The notes beneath the pieces were generated by a model. That model was not told the origin of the DNA, ran no database searches, and saw only the letters and a list, made by a program, of their open reading frames with translations. The position numbers were made by a program, and so were the translations under genes. Below are positions 9,980-19,021 of a stretch of DNA of 64,000 nt, in pieces; the stretch's first letter is position 1, and every line of letters begins with the position of its first letter. The stretch comes from Theocolax elegans (Eukaryota; Arthropoda; Insecta; Hymenoptera; Cerocephalidae): contig CM047425.1 in NCBI GenBank assembly GCA_026168455.1, forward strand, positions 26,095,058 to 26,159,057, read 5' to 3'.

Positions 9980-10602
9980 ATGATGGATGTTCGCTGGAAA
10001 CATCCGTGGACGTCGATGGTTTGCGGTCCCACCTCGTGCGGTAAGACGATGTTTGTCAAGAGATTTCTCCACTGCATTGACAGCATGAGTGACACACACT
10101 TTGACCGTATAGTTTGGTATTATGGTGAGTGGCAACCCACCTACACAGACTTGGGGGAAAATATCGAGTTTCACGAGGGTCTACCGAGAAGGGAAGACTA
10201 CGCGACGGATGGACGACCCAAACTGCTGATTCCCAGGGGTAGTCATCACAACAACTTGAGCGTGATCTTTATCACGCAAAATCTCTTTCATCGTGGTCAG
10301 CGCGAAATTTCCCTAAATTCGAATTACATTGTAATTTTTAAGAATCCGCGTGACCGTGCGCAAATCCAACACTTGGCTCGATAAATTTGCCCGGAAGACC
10401 CGAAGTTTTTGCAGGAGGCGTATCAGGACGCGGTGGCCGAACCATTTCACTACCTCCTCGTCGATTTGCGGCAAGATACGCCCGAAAATTGTCGATTTCG
10501 CGCCTGCCTGTTCCCGATGACGACTATCAATACGTGTATGTACCACGCAGGCATATAAAAACCGCCACCTCGAGCAATAGGCTTCCAGTTGTACGTGTGT
10601 GA
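9980..10602 (+). pseudogene. Maverick DNA-packaging ATPase (FtsK/HerA/A32 type), Walker B lost
   Basis: The start is ATG 9980 (MMDVRWKHPW). Walker A is GPTSCGKT near residue 16. Family blocks FDRIVWYYGEWQP, SVIFITQNLFH and SLNSNYIVIFKNPRDRAQIQ follow, and the C-terminal EDPKFLQEAYQDA block lies beyond an in-frame TAA at 10382. The text between RPKLLI and RGSHHNNLS is too short, and the expected Walker B acidic pair is missing, pointing to an internal deletion. A one-base frameshift near 10512 moves the last residues (DDDYQYVYVPRRH) into another frame, ending by 10602. Intact relatives pump viral DNA into capsids; this copy cannot hydrolyse ATP normally. Confidence 0.88.
10554..10589 (+). promoter_or_regulatory. 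Core promoter for the small basic protein gene
   Basis: TATAAAA lies at 10554-10560, inside the end of the ATPase gene. An initiator TCCAGT has its A at 10587, again 33 nt after the first TATA base. The ATG of the next ORF is at 10602 (a second, non-ATG option lies at 10599). Confidence 0.65.
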
Positions 10603-10940
10603 TGGGTCGAGTGAGACGTCAGCCTTTCGGGCAAAGATATTTCAATGTTTTGAGGACATTGTGTCATTTGAATGGTGCACAACGTGCTGTTTTACTACGG
10701 CTAGCAGATTCAAAACTAGTGAGGTATATGTGCGAGTGCGCACTCGATATTTTACGAGGTAATATACCCCTCACCAAGTCGTATAAACGAAAATTGCGTA
10801 AACACGCCACGTTATTGCGTGCTCTTGCAGCCTCTCGTAAATCTTTGACGTTGAGGAAAAAAATTTTAATTAAAGCTACCGCCATTGTACCGTTAATTGT
10901 GAAACCTGTTTTATCGGCATGGAGGATGCAAGATAAATGA
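10599..10940 (+). CDS. Conserved small basic Maverick protein
   Basis: The frame has 113 residues, is highly basic, and contains a central CECALDILRGNIPLTKSYKR block and a Lys/Arg-rich helix (KSLTLRKKILIKA). This matches my recollection of a small protein found next to the ATPase in many animal Mavericks; its function is not established, and a role in DNA condensation or assembly would only be inference from charge. The frame is intact, overlaps the next ORF by 4 nt (ATGA-type junction, 10937-10940) and follows its own TATA/Inr promoter. Confidence 0.7.
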   Translation: MMGRVRRQPFGQRYFNVLRTLCHLNGAQRAVLLRLADSKLVRYMCECALDILRGNIPLTKSYKRKLRKHATLLRALAASRKSLTLRKKILIKATAIVPLIVKPVLSAWRMQDK

Positions 10941-11968
10941 TTTTAATTCCGGCAGAGTGTGTCGGAAGTGCGATGACGACGATGATGATGATGACGGACA
11001 AGAGTAAGAAGGCAAAGAAGTGTGTGGGGCAAAATATGTCGGAAGAGGCGGTGCGAACGTTGGGTGGGAAGGAACCACACACGGTGCAAACACCGGGCAC
11101 GGTGGCAACGCGACTGGATGCCGAAATTAGTAGAATTCTCCATTCCTCGTCGGAGTTGAGCGAACGGGAAAAGTCAATGTTGTACGAACAAGTGCTGCAG
11201 CGATACCTGCGATGCACAAAACGGAATAACAGCAATGCTCTCAATAATAATAATAATGATAATAAAGCATTGAACGTAGAAAAAGTAGAACAAGACGAAG
11301 AAGAAGAAGAGGAAGAAGAGGGGGGAGGAGGAGAAGGAGAACGAGAAGAGACACGGATTCGCGATAAGGTGGAAAATACACTGGAGCAACAGATTATCGA
11401 CGGTATGCCAAAAAAATTTCGCGAAAAAGCAAAGAATCTCATCGGTCGATTGAAGCAGTCGAATAATATATCGTGGGACCAGTACGGTAGAATCACGCTA
11501 GATGGTACGCTACTACATCGCACTAATAACCTGACAGATCTCGTTAACGAGGCTATGAGGAGTAGAAAAAGATCGCCACCACACGGCTACCATCAGTTTG
11601 CTCGTATACTGCGAAAAGCAGACATACCACGAGAATTTATTGGTAATGATCGTCTTTGGCAAGCTGTTGCCCAAGATCCATCGTCGTTGTCGTCGGATCA
11701 GTCTTCCTCGTACGATTCCGCCACAGCTTTCGAGGATAACAGAGAGGGACGGGAGGAGGAGGAGGAGGAGAAAGAGGGAGAGCAGGAGCCTGTAAAGGAA
11801 TTAAATTTTAGCGTTTTAAGAAAAAAATTGAAGAATAAAGATTTACGAAAAAGGGGGAGGTCCGAAGACGAGGGTATTAACACATCTTTAGTTTTACGCA
11901 AAAAACCGCGGGAAACTGAACCGCTAAAATGGAGTCGTCTGACGAGAATAAGCAGCAAGAAAGAATAA
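10937..11968 (+). CDS. Conserved acidic Maverick protein with central low-complexity region
   Basis: 343 residues, uninterrupted. The N-terminus MILIPAECV and the helical block SEREKSMLYEQVLQRYL (residues about 73-90) resemble a protein present in many animal Mavericks. A poly-Asn then poly-Glu/Gly stretch (about 100-140) separates it from a second conserved part (MPKKFREKAKNLIGRLK, SWDQYGRITLDG, FARILRKADIPREFIG). The C-terminus is Ser/Glu/Lys rich. Function is unknown. Its last 40 nt overlap the phospholipase ORF in another frame, suggesting translational coupling or tight packing. Confidence 0.75.
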   Translation: MILIPAECVGSAMTTMMMMTDKSKKAKKCVGQNMSEEAVRTLGGKEPHTVQTPGTVATRLDAEISRILHSSSELSEREKSMLYEQVLQRYLRCTKRNNSNALNNNNNDNKALNVEKVEQDEEEEEEEEGGGGEGEREETRIRDKVENTLEQQIIDGMPKKFREKAKNLIGRLKQSNNISWDQYGRITLDGTLLHRTNNLTDLVNEAMRSRKRSPPHGYHQFARILRKADIPREFIGNDRLWQAVAQDPSSLSSDQSSSYDSATAFEDNREGREEEEEEKEGEQEPVKELNFSVLRKKLKNKDLRKRGRSEDEGINTSLVLRKKPRETEPLKWSRLTRISSKKE

Positions 11969-12306
11969 GTGGCGACTATAGTGCACTCGACAGTGTGATC
12001 ACTGGAATGCCGTTTGAGCTACATCTACCGGGATATCAATTCTTGGGGCCCGGCACGCACGTTGAGGAACGTCTGATGCGTGGTGAGAGGGGTATCAATC
12101 CACTTGATGCAGCCTGCCTCGAACACGATCTCGCATACTCGGATGAAAATATTGACCGTTGGCGTGCCGATCGACGGTTAGCCGAGCGCGCTTTTTCGAG
12201 AATGTTGTCTAAAAATGCGGATGGCGAGGAGAAAACTGCAGCTATTATTACCGTATTTTGCATGGTCAGCAAGATTGTTGTCGACAAGATTTTCAGACGT
12301 CTCTAA
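11929..12306 (+). CDS. Parvovirus-type phospholipase A2 domain protein (Maverick)
   Basis: The ATG is at 11929; the protein has 125 residues and is uninterrupted. It shows the calcium-binding loop (PGYQFLGPGT, near residue 35) and the His-Asp catalytic dyad region (LDAACLEHDLAY, near residue 60), followed by a basic helix with conserved spacing. In parvoviruses this fold sits in VP1 and hydrolyses membrane phospholipids during endosomal escape; Maverick and adintovirus homologues are stand-alone or virion-associated. All visible catalytic positions are kept although neighbouring enzymes have decayed. It overlaps the upstream acidic ORF by 40 nt and precedes the integrase promoter. Confidence 0.88.
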   Translation: MESSDENKQQERISGDYSALDSVITGMPFELHLPGYQFLGPGTHVEERLMRGERGINPLDAACLEHDLAYSDENIDRWRADRRLAERAFSRMLSKNADGEEKTAAIITVFCMVSKIVVDKIFRRL

Positions 12307-12311
12307 ATGTG

Positions 12312-12347
12312 TATAAGACGTCATAAGCGACGGTATAGAAGATCAGT
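12312..12347 (+). promoter_or_regulatory. Core promoter for the integrase gene
   Basis: TATAAG lies at 12312-12317 and TCAGT at 12343-12347. The initiator A at 12345 is 33 nt after the first TATA base, as for the other two Maverick promoters. The integrase ATG follows at 12368. Confidence 0.65.
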
Positions 12348-12367
12348 AGTAGATAAGGGAGAAGCAG

Positions 12368-13438
12368 ATGAGGAGAACGCTTGAAAATTTGTATTACGGT
12401 TTACAGGGACCGACTGCCTACGCTGGTGGCGGTAAACTCTTGCCCGAAACGCGTAAAAAATACCGTCCACAGGAGGTGGACGAGTGGCTTGAAAGTCAAG
12501 ATGAATATACTTTGCACAAATTGGTGCGGCATCGATTTCCACGTCGAAATTACGCAGTTTTCAGTCCATACGAGGTGTGGGAGGCCGATTTGAATGATTT
12601 CAGATCGTTAAAAACTTATAATGACAAGTACACGTACCTGCTCGTCGTTATAGATGTGCTGTCAAAGTACGCGTGGGTTGAGCCGCTCTTTGACAAGAGT
12701 ACAAAGTCTGTTGCCGTGGCGCTTGAACGGATTCTTAGTGCTAATCGGGTATAAACTTTCAAACAGACAGGGGTAAAGAGTTTGTCGAACGCGAGGTTAG
12801 TCGGTTGCTGAAAAATAATGGTATTACATATAGAACCGTGCGCGATCCTGACGTCAAAGCAGCGGTAGCTGAGCGATTTATTAGAACATTGAAGGGACGC
12901 ATTTGGCGCTATTTTACCCACCTACATACTAGACGATACATTGACGTGTTGCAAGATGTGGTCAAGTCGTATAACGATTCGTGGCACAGTGGTATATGAA
13001 TGCCACCTTCCACGGTAAATTTGCATAATGCGGCAAAAGCTCGGGAAAATTTGGCGCGACGCTACACGCTAAAACGTGTATGACAGCCTAAATACCGTGT
13101 TGGTAACCTGGTACGGGTCAGTCGAGCAAAAGACTGTCTTTAACAAATACGAGGGCGGCTGGACACTGGAGTTGTTTAAAATTGTACGTGTGGATAGAGC
13201 GCGATTGCCAGCTGTGTATATTTTGGAGGATCTCGCGGGTGAGCGAATTGACGGGTTCTTTTACGAGCAGCAATTGAGCAGAGTACGAAAAGAGCTGACA
13301 AATTCGGTATTTGAAATTGATGAGGTACTTCGAAGTAGGGGTAAAGGCAATAAGAGACAATACTTTGTCAGTTGGAAGGAGTATCCCGAGAAATTTAATT
13401 CCTGGGTGTCTGGCAAGGATTTGAAGAATTTACAATGA
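12368..13438 (+). pseudogene. Maverick retroviral-type integrase with C-terminal chromodomain (multiply broken)
   Basis: Homology runs from 12368 to 13438 in several frames. Catalytic positions are visible: first Asp in WEADLNDF (about 12585), second Asp in FQTDRGKEF (about 12764) and the Glu in AAVAERFIRTLKGR (about 12870). A frame change falls at about 12752-12760, an in-frame TGA at 12997-12999, another TGA at 13081 and a further frame change near 13130. The last 120 residues (13076-13438) end in a chromodomain (VFEIDEVLRSR...YFVSWKEYPEKFNSWV). The enzyme would insert Maverick DNA; the chromodomain probably guides targeting to chromatin. The stop overlaps the next ATG (13435). Confidence 0.9.
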
Positions 13439-14259
13439 AGGTGGAATTTTACATGACACTGCCGAGTAGTAGTAGCAGAAGTGTATTTCCGGAGAACACG
13501 GCTACACATTTTACGACACTGTTACCACAAAATTTTTACTTGCACGAAGAGTGGTGTGTGGGTCTATATGAAATACATATTCCACTCACTTTTCAGCATA
13601 TATCATCGGAGGTGGAGGGGGAGGAGGATGTCATTCACGAGACGATATCGAAACGTCATCAAGTCCCGTTCAATGATGTACGTTTTGAATCGGTGAAGGA
13701 GAGAGTGTTACGGATTAAGCCTGGAGTATATCACGATATTGCGAGTCTCTTAGAGGAAATAAACAGCCTTAGTGGTGTGGAAGGCCATCTCACGTTTGAG
13801 GTTCAATGCAGCGGTTACATTCAAGTCACCTGTGCGTGTACAGAGGAGTGTGCAAATTACATTCACACATTCACTCTGTCGAAAAAACGTAGAATACTGG
13901 GTCTGGAAAATGAAAAAGTAATCTCGTGTGTAGGCGAAGAGGAGCATTGTGTTATCGGTAATCGTCCTGCAAATCTGAGTAATGGAGTGCCAAATGTTTT
14001 GATGGTATATAGCAGTATCTGCCAGCCATATGTCACGGGTGACACCAACTCACGACTTCTGCATGTTGTACCGTTACATTTGCAAAATTATACGTACGGT
14101 GCGACCGAGATAAGAGGTTTCGCACCAGTCATGTATTTACCACTACTCTCCTCGTCCTTCCAAACAATCGAGTTTGATATAAGAAATGAACAGGGTGAAT
14201 CTGTACCATTTGACTATGGAACGTTGACCGTGATACTTCATTTCAAACGCACAGGCTAA
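13435..14259 (+). CDS. Maverick minor capsid protein (putative penton)
   Basis: 274 residues, intact, starting in a 4-nt ATGA overlap with the integrase stop. The opening (KVEFYMTLPSSSS...NTATHFTTLLPQNFYL) and the following GLYEIHIPLTF block fit the Maverick minor capsid, a single jelly-roll protein thought to form the capsid vertices. Its position directly before the pX-like and major capsid genes agrees with this. No stops or frameshifts were found. The family call is from recognition of the N-terminal block and gene order rather than any catalytic motif. Confidence 0.78.
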   Translation: MKVEFYMTLPSSSSRSVFPENTATHFTTLLPQNFYLHEEWCVGLYEIHIPLTFQHISSEVEGEEDVIHETISKRHQVPFNDVRFESVKERVLRIKPGVYHDIASLLEEINSLSGVEGHLTFEVQCSGYIQVTCACTEECANYIHTFTLSKKRRILGLENEKVISCVGEEEHCVIGNRPANLSNGVPNVLMVYSSICQPYVTGDTNSRLLHVVPLHLQNYTYGATEIRGFAPVMYLPLLSSSFQTIEFDIRNEQGESVPFDYGTLTVILHFKRTG

Positions 14260-14262
14260 AAA

Positions 14263-14811
14263 ATGTCAGATTTTGACGAATTGTTTGGCGGTCAGGGGGA
14301 GGAGGAACTCAACACATTCACTAAAATGCAAAGTGGTGGTGGTGGTGGTGGTTATTGTACACAGTTGGGTGGTGGTGTGAGTAGCTTTTTAAATGGTTTA
14401 AGTCGTCGTGCCATGCCTATGATAAAACGTGGTGGTGTAGCTGTCCGTAAGGAGGCCATTCGTGCAGGTGGACGATTTGCTGGTGACGTTGCTATCGACA
14501 GACTACCAGTCAAAAATGCTTTCCGTCACCGGGTAAAAGAGGGTGGGGATAACCTCAAAAGAAAGTGTCAAAATGCATTGGACAAGATTGTTGATGGTCC
14601 ACCGTCAGCTGATAAACAAGAAGAAGAGGGGGAAATAGAATATAAGAGGAAACGTAAAGTACAAATACCTCAATCGGTTGAAGTGTACAGAGCTAGAAAC
14701 AGTAGTAGTAGTGAGAACCATAAAAAGAAGAAGAAGAAGACGAAGACGACGACGAAGAAGGAAAAGAAGAAGGCAGAAATCCGTACATCAAGAGATATAT
14801 TTGAATCGTAA
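14263..14811 (+). CDS. pX-like Maverick virion protein (Gly-rich, basic)
   Basis: 182 residues, intact, 3 nt after the minor capsid stop. An acidic N-terminus is followed by a glycine run (about 26-32), then a GGGVSSFLNGL / RGGVAVRKEAIRAGGRF block and a lysine-rich C-terminal tail. The middle block resembles the pX-like proteins of adintoviruses and Mavericks, which have been compared with adenovirus core or minor capsid peptides. A structural or membrane-active role within the particle is inference from family and position. Confidence 0.7.
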   Translation: MSDFDELFGGQGEEELNTFTKMQSGGGGGGYCTQLGGGVSSFLNGLSRRAMPMIKRGGVAVRKEAIRAGGRFAGDVAIDRLPVKNAFRHRVKEGGDNLKRKCQNALDKIVDGPPSADKQEEEGEIEYKRKRKVQIPQSVEVYRARNSSSSENHKKKKKKTKTTTKKEKKKAEIRTSRDIFES

Positions 14812-14816
14812 ATAAA

Positions 14817-16096
14817 ATGGCTTTTTTACATAGTCACTCGTGCGAGTCTACGAAGACGGAACTGTCCCTCTTTGATATTCCGTCGACACAGACGGCGATC
14901 GAGAGTTCGTATTGGGTGCAATACAAACCAATTTCGTCTTTGGCCGATCAGTCACCTATAGAATTTACAATTCCCGGTACTACCGAATACTTGGATTTAT
15001 CGCACACAATGCTCAGCTTGCATGTTAACATTACACCTGTGGGGAAACCGAGCGATGAAGCTACATGCGGACCTATAAATAATTTTATGCACTCTCTATT
15101 TAATCAAGTTGATGTATTGTTTAATCAGAAGCCCGTTTCACCGCCGAACAACGCCTACCCTTACAGATCGTACATTGAAACTCTACTCAATTATGGGCCT
15201 GCAGCAAAAAAGTCACATTTAACGAGTGTTTTGTGGTACGATGATACACCTGGCAGAATGGACGATTCGTCAGATGGTAACGAGGGTCTATTAAACCGAC
15301 GAAAGGTTATGATAGGCGGTAAAGTAGATTTGTTGGGTCATTTACACTGCGATGTCTTTAATCAGAGCAGGTTATTACTAGGTGGCGTCGAGGTTAGAGT
15401 GCGTCTTGTACGCTCACGCGACAGCTTCTGTCTTATGGATCTTAACGGTGAATTTACCGTGAACATCACCGAGGCAACGCTATTTGTTCGACGTTTAAAA
15501 ATTAATCCAAGTGTTTCACTTGCCCACGAGAGGGCATTGACTAAAACGACAGCAAAATATCCACTTACCCGTGTGGAGGTTAAAGCTGTAACACTGCATA
15601 ACGGTATACACGGAGAGACAATAGATAATATTATTTTGGGCCAGCTACCAAAGAGAATCATCATTGGTTTTGTCGAGAATAAGGCGTACAATGGCGACAA
15701 GAATCTCAATCCATTTAATTTTAAAAACTTTAACATTAATTTCTTGTACTTGTATGTGGATGGTGTGCAGGTACCGTCGAAACCGCTACAACCAGACTTT
15801 AAAAACAATAAAATGTACGTCGAGGCGTATCATACTCTATTTTCGGGGACAGGTGTACATTTTTTGAATTTTGGAAATTCCATTAGTCGTGAAGCTTATG
15901 CAAACGGTTACTGTCTGTTTGCGTTTGACTTGACGGCAGATTTATCGGCGAAGGAAATTCAGTAAGAAATGGTAGCGTAAGAATAGATGTGAGGTTTGAC
16001 GACCCACTTTCTACTGCCGTAAATTGTGTAATTTATGCAGAATATGAAAATTTGATGGAGATTGACTCGTCGAGACAGGTTATTAATTCAATATAG
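14817..16096 (+). CDS. Maverick major capsid protein (double jelly-roll), with late frameshift
   Basis: The ATG is at 14817 and the first frame stops at 15965 (382 residues). Recognisable MCP text includes IESSYWVQYKPISSL near the start, PVSPPNNAYPYRSYIETLLNYG near residue 115, and the C-terminal TGVHFLNFGNSISREAYANG (about 350). Homology continues after the stop in a second frame from about 15963 to a TAG at 16094-16096 (RIDVRFDDPLSTAVNCVIYA), so a one-base shift separates the last roughly 44 residues. This protein builds the icosahedral shell. Most of the gene and the sequence after it are duplicated immediately downstream. Confidence 0.9.
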
Positions 16097-16101
16097 ATAA
16101 T

Positions 16102-16338
16102 TTAATAGTGCAACTTATTAGGTACTGGTATAATGAATTTTTGTTCATCGCTGTCAAATAATACGCATATTCTCCATATCTGTTCTGTTTTAATACAAAT
16201 TTCGTTGCTGATGAATTCTGTAACGTCTCGAATTATACTTGAATAATTCAAAGCTGTTTTTATAACTTGACAATTAATTATTTCTTTATCATTAACATCT
16301 ACAACGAAGTCTATTAACGAATAATAATAACTAACGAA
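16102..16338 (-). CDS. Minus-strand open frame behind the major capsid gene, unknown
   Basis: A 78-codon frame without a start codon runs from 16338 to a TAA at 16102-16104 in otherwise AT-rich DNA. Its composition looks protein-like (IDFVVDVNDKEIINCQVI, then TEQIWRICVLFDSDEQKF). It might be the last exon or 3' end of a convergent gene facing the Maverick capsid gene; only 6 nt separate the two stops. A second copy lies at 17,538-17,774. No family was recognised. Confidence 0.4.
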   Translation of the reverse strand, partial: FVSYYYSLIDFVVDVNDKEIINCQVIKTALNYSSIIRDVTEFISNEICIKTEQIWRICVLFDSDEQKFIIPVPNKLHY

Positions 16339-16456
16339 TTATTATAACGAATTCGTAATCAGCGATTCAAGAAATCCCTGTAAATCGAATTTCATAAAAA
16401 TCGAAGAATTTGCCAAATTTCTTGCCGCTATATTGGGTCCGCCATCTTGAAATGGT

Positions 16457-17532
16457 CATGTTAACATTACACCTGTGGGGAAACCGAGCGATGAAGCTAC
16501 ATGCGGACCTATAAATAATTTTATGCACTCTCTATTTAATCAAGTTGATGTATTGTTTAATCAGAAGCCCGTTTCACCGCCGAACAACGCCTACCCTTAC
16601 AGATCGTACATTGAAACTCTACTCAATTATGGGCCTGCAGCAAAAAAGTCACATTTAACGAGTGTTTTGTGGTACGATGATACACCTGGCAGAATGGACG
16701 ATTCGTCAGATGGTAACGAGGGTCTATTAAACCGACGAAAGGTTATGATAGGCGGTAAAGTAGATTTGTTGGGTCATTTACACTGCGATGTCTTTAATCA
16801 GAGCAGGTTATTACTAGGTGGCGTCGAGGTTAGAGTGCGTCTTGTACGCTCACGCGACAGCTTCTGTCTTATGGATCTTAACGGTGAATTTACCGTGAAC
16901 ATCACCGAGGCAACGCTATTTGTTCGACGTTTAAAAATTAATCCAAGTGTTTCACTTGCCCACGAGAGGGCATTGACTAAAACGACAGCAAAATATCCAC
17001 TTACCCGTGTGGAGGTTAAAGCTGTAACACTGCATAACGGTATACACGGAGAGACAATAGATAATATTATTTTGGGCCAGCTACCAAAGAGAATCATCAT
17101 TGGTTTTGTCGAGAATAAGGCGTACAATGGCGACAAGAATCTCAATCCATTTAATTTTAAAAACTTTAACATTAATTTCTTGTACTTGTATGTGGATGGT
17201 GTGCAGGTACCGTCGAAACCGCTACAACCAGACTTTAAAAACAATAAAATGTACGTCGAGGCGTATCATACTCTATTTTCGGGGACAGGTGTACATTTTT
17301 TGAATTTTGGAAATTCCATTAGTCGTGAAGCTTATGCAAACGGTTACTGTCTGTTTGCGTTTGACTTGACGGCAGATTTATCGGCGAAGGAAATTCAGTA
17401 AGAAATGGTAGCGTAAGAATAGATGTGAGGTTTGACGACCCACTTTCTACTGCCGTAAATTGTGTAATTTATGCAGAATATGAAAATTTGATGGAGATTG
17501 ACTCGTCGAGACAGGTTATTAATTCAATATAG
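16457..17532 (+). pseudogene. Duplicated partial major capsid gene
   Basis: The second unit of the tandem duplication lacks the first 68 residues of the capsid protein. An in-frame ATG-like start at 16475 gives 308 residues ending at 17401. The same late frameshift is present, with the shifted C-terminus ending at 17532. Sharing the frameshift shows the duplication arose after that lesion. Confidence 0.88.
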
Positions 17533-17892
17533 ATAATTTAATAGTGCAACTTATTAGGTACTGGTATAATGAATTTTTGTTCATCGCTGTCAAATAATAC
17601 GCATATTCTCCATATCTGTTCTGTTTTAATACAAATTTCGTTGCTGATGAATTCTGTAACGTCTCGAATTATACTTGAATAATTCAAAGCTGTTTTTATA
17701 ACTTGACAATTAATTATTTCTTTATCATTAACATCTACAACGAAGTCTATTAACGAATAATAATAACTAACGAATTATTATAACGAATTCGTAATCAGCG
17801 ATTCAAGAAATCCCTGTAAATCGAATTTCATAAAAATCGAAGAATTTGCCAAATTTCTTGCCGCTATATTGGGTCCGCCATCTTGAAATGGT

Positions 17893-18398
17893 AAAAACTA
17901 CGCTGTATGTCCAATGTTGATAAATATTCATCATGAAACATTGTTTATGGAATAATATCGAAATATCAAAAAATTTTCTCCTATATATGTTACCATCTTG
18001 GATGCTGCCATCTTGAATTTGGAAAAACCTCGAGGTAAGAGTTTAAAACAAAAAATCTTATCTTTCAAAATTTGGAGCTTTTAGTTAAATAAATAAATAA
18101 ATATGACTTTATTAATATGCATTTTTTTATTTGATTGCATTCATCAAAATATTAGAAATTTTTTAAAGTTGGATTCATGTTGAAAATAGCAATTGAAAAT
18201 CACATAAAAAAGATCTTAAGGCATTTTCTATTATAAAATTATATATATATATATATATAGATTTTCAAATTTACGATATAGTAGAGCAATTTATGGCGCA
18301 ACTTTTGGCTCGATAAAGACACGTAAAAAGTAGCGCAAAAAGTTGCGTCAAAAGTTGCGTCAAAAGTTGTGCTATTAATTGCGCATACATTTTCAGTA
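17893..18398. other. AT-rich unassigned stretch
   Basis: No gene was recognised. It holds a short AT microsatellite near 18,240-18,259 and three closely spaced AAAAGTTGCG-type repeats near 18,325-18,370. The phrase GCCATCTTGAA recurs near 17,878 and 18,006. Confidence 0.5.
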
Positions 18399-18516
18399 GG
18401 GTATGGATAGAAACAACAAACCTGACCTTGACTTCGAGTAGTCTGTCATAGATGGGGTTACTCGAGGTCAGTGGGTAGGTGGTGGTGGGGGTTTGTTGTG
18501 TCTGTCCATAGTACCT
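18399..18516. repeat. Short palindromic repeat, family B copy 2
   Basis: It shares the ACAACAAACCTGACCTTGAC left part and the GTTTGTTGTGTCTGTCCATA right end with the copies at 1070 and 18,631, but its left terminus is diverged. A CT tract follows at about 18,549-18,582. Confidence 0.7.
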
Positions 18517-18545
18517 CAGGTAAATCAAAATATTTTAATTAATTG

Positions 18546-18586
<41 letters not shown>

Positions 18587-18630
18587 GGCGAGTATAGGGA
18601 AAAGGGGTAGTAACCTTGATTCTTAAGAGA

Positions 18631-18752
18631 GGTGGTACTATGAACAGACACAACAAACCTGACCTTGACTTCAAGTAGTCTGTCAAAGACGGGGTTACTC
18701 GAGGTCAGTTGGTAGGTGGTGGGAGTTTGTTGTGTCTGTCCATAGTACCACC
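18631..18752. repeat. Short palindromic repeat, family B copy 3
   Basis: Terminal repeats GGTGGTACTATG and CATAGTACCACC are intact. The flanks are homologous, in reverse orientation, to those of copy 1 at 1070-1190, including the ATCAAGGTTAC-type block and an adjoining GA/CT tract. Confidence 0.75.
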
Positions 18753-19021
18753 ATAACTACTAACCAGTTGACGTGCAACGGCTCATATAATGTTTGCATA
18801 ATTATTAATTGCATACTCTTATTTATTGTAAATTACGCAATCTTTATTAACCATTGATTTGAAAAATTGTAAGGTCGACTCGGGAGCACTCGGGTACGAG
18901 AACGGCTATTTTATGCGACGCTTATATAAAGACGTGTGTGTTCTCCTTTCTACTTTAGGATACAAATATTACTTGCTTTATAGGCTTATTCTGAAATATA
19001 AGTATGCATTTTTTTTTGTAG

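Larger units (their letters stand above)
5384..17892 (+). mobile_element. Decayed Maverick/Polinton virus-like transposon
   Basis: All hallmark genes except the adenovirus-like protease are recognisable on one strand: protein-primed DNA polymerase B, FtsK/A32-type packaging ATPase, retroviral-type integrase with chromodomain, minor capsid, pX-like protein and double-jelly-roll major capsid. A small basic protein, an acidic conserved protein and a parvovirus-like phospholipase A2 are also present. Ends are not defined: no terminal inverted repeats or 6-bp target duplication were found, and a LINE abuts the left side. Multiple stops, frameshifts and deletions mark it as an old, non-autonomous insertion. 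The boundaries given are the outermost supported features. Confidence 0.92.
15021..17892. repeat. 1,436-bp tandem duplication spanning the major capsid 3' part
   Basis: Unit 1 is 15021-16456 and unit 2 is 16457-17892. I found no difference between the units in any stretch compared, and the ORF boundaries shift by exactly 1436. The junction joins GCCATCTTGAAATGGT directly to CATGTTAACATTACACC. Near-perfect identity means a very recent duplication or an assembly artefact. Confidence 0.93.

Noticed and set aside
10876..11523. 215-codon minus-strand ORF rich in Ser/Arg
   Set aside because: It mirrors the plus-strand acidic Maverick gene; the poly-Ser run is the antisense of GAA/GAG codons.
5384..17892. 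Terminal inverted repeats and adenovirus-like protease of the Maverick
   Set aside because: I searched both ends and the gene block by eye and found neither, so they are not annotated. The element may be truncated.
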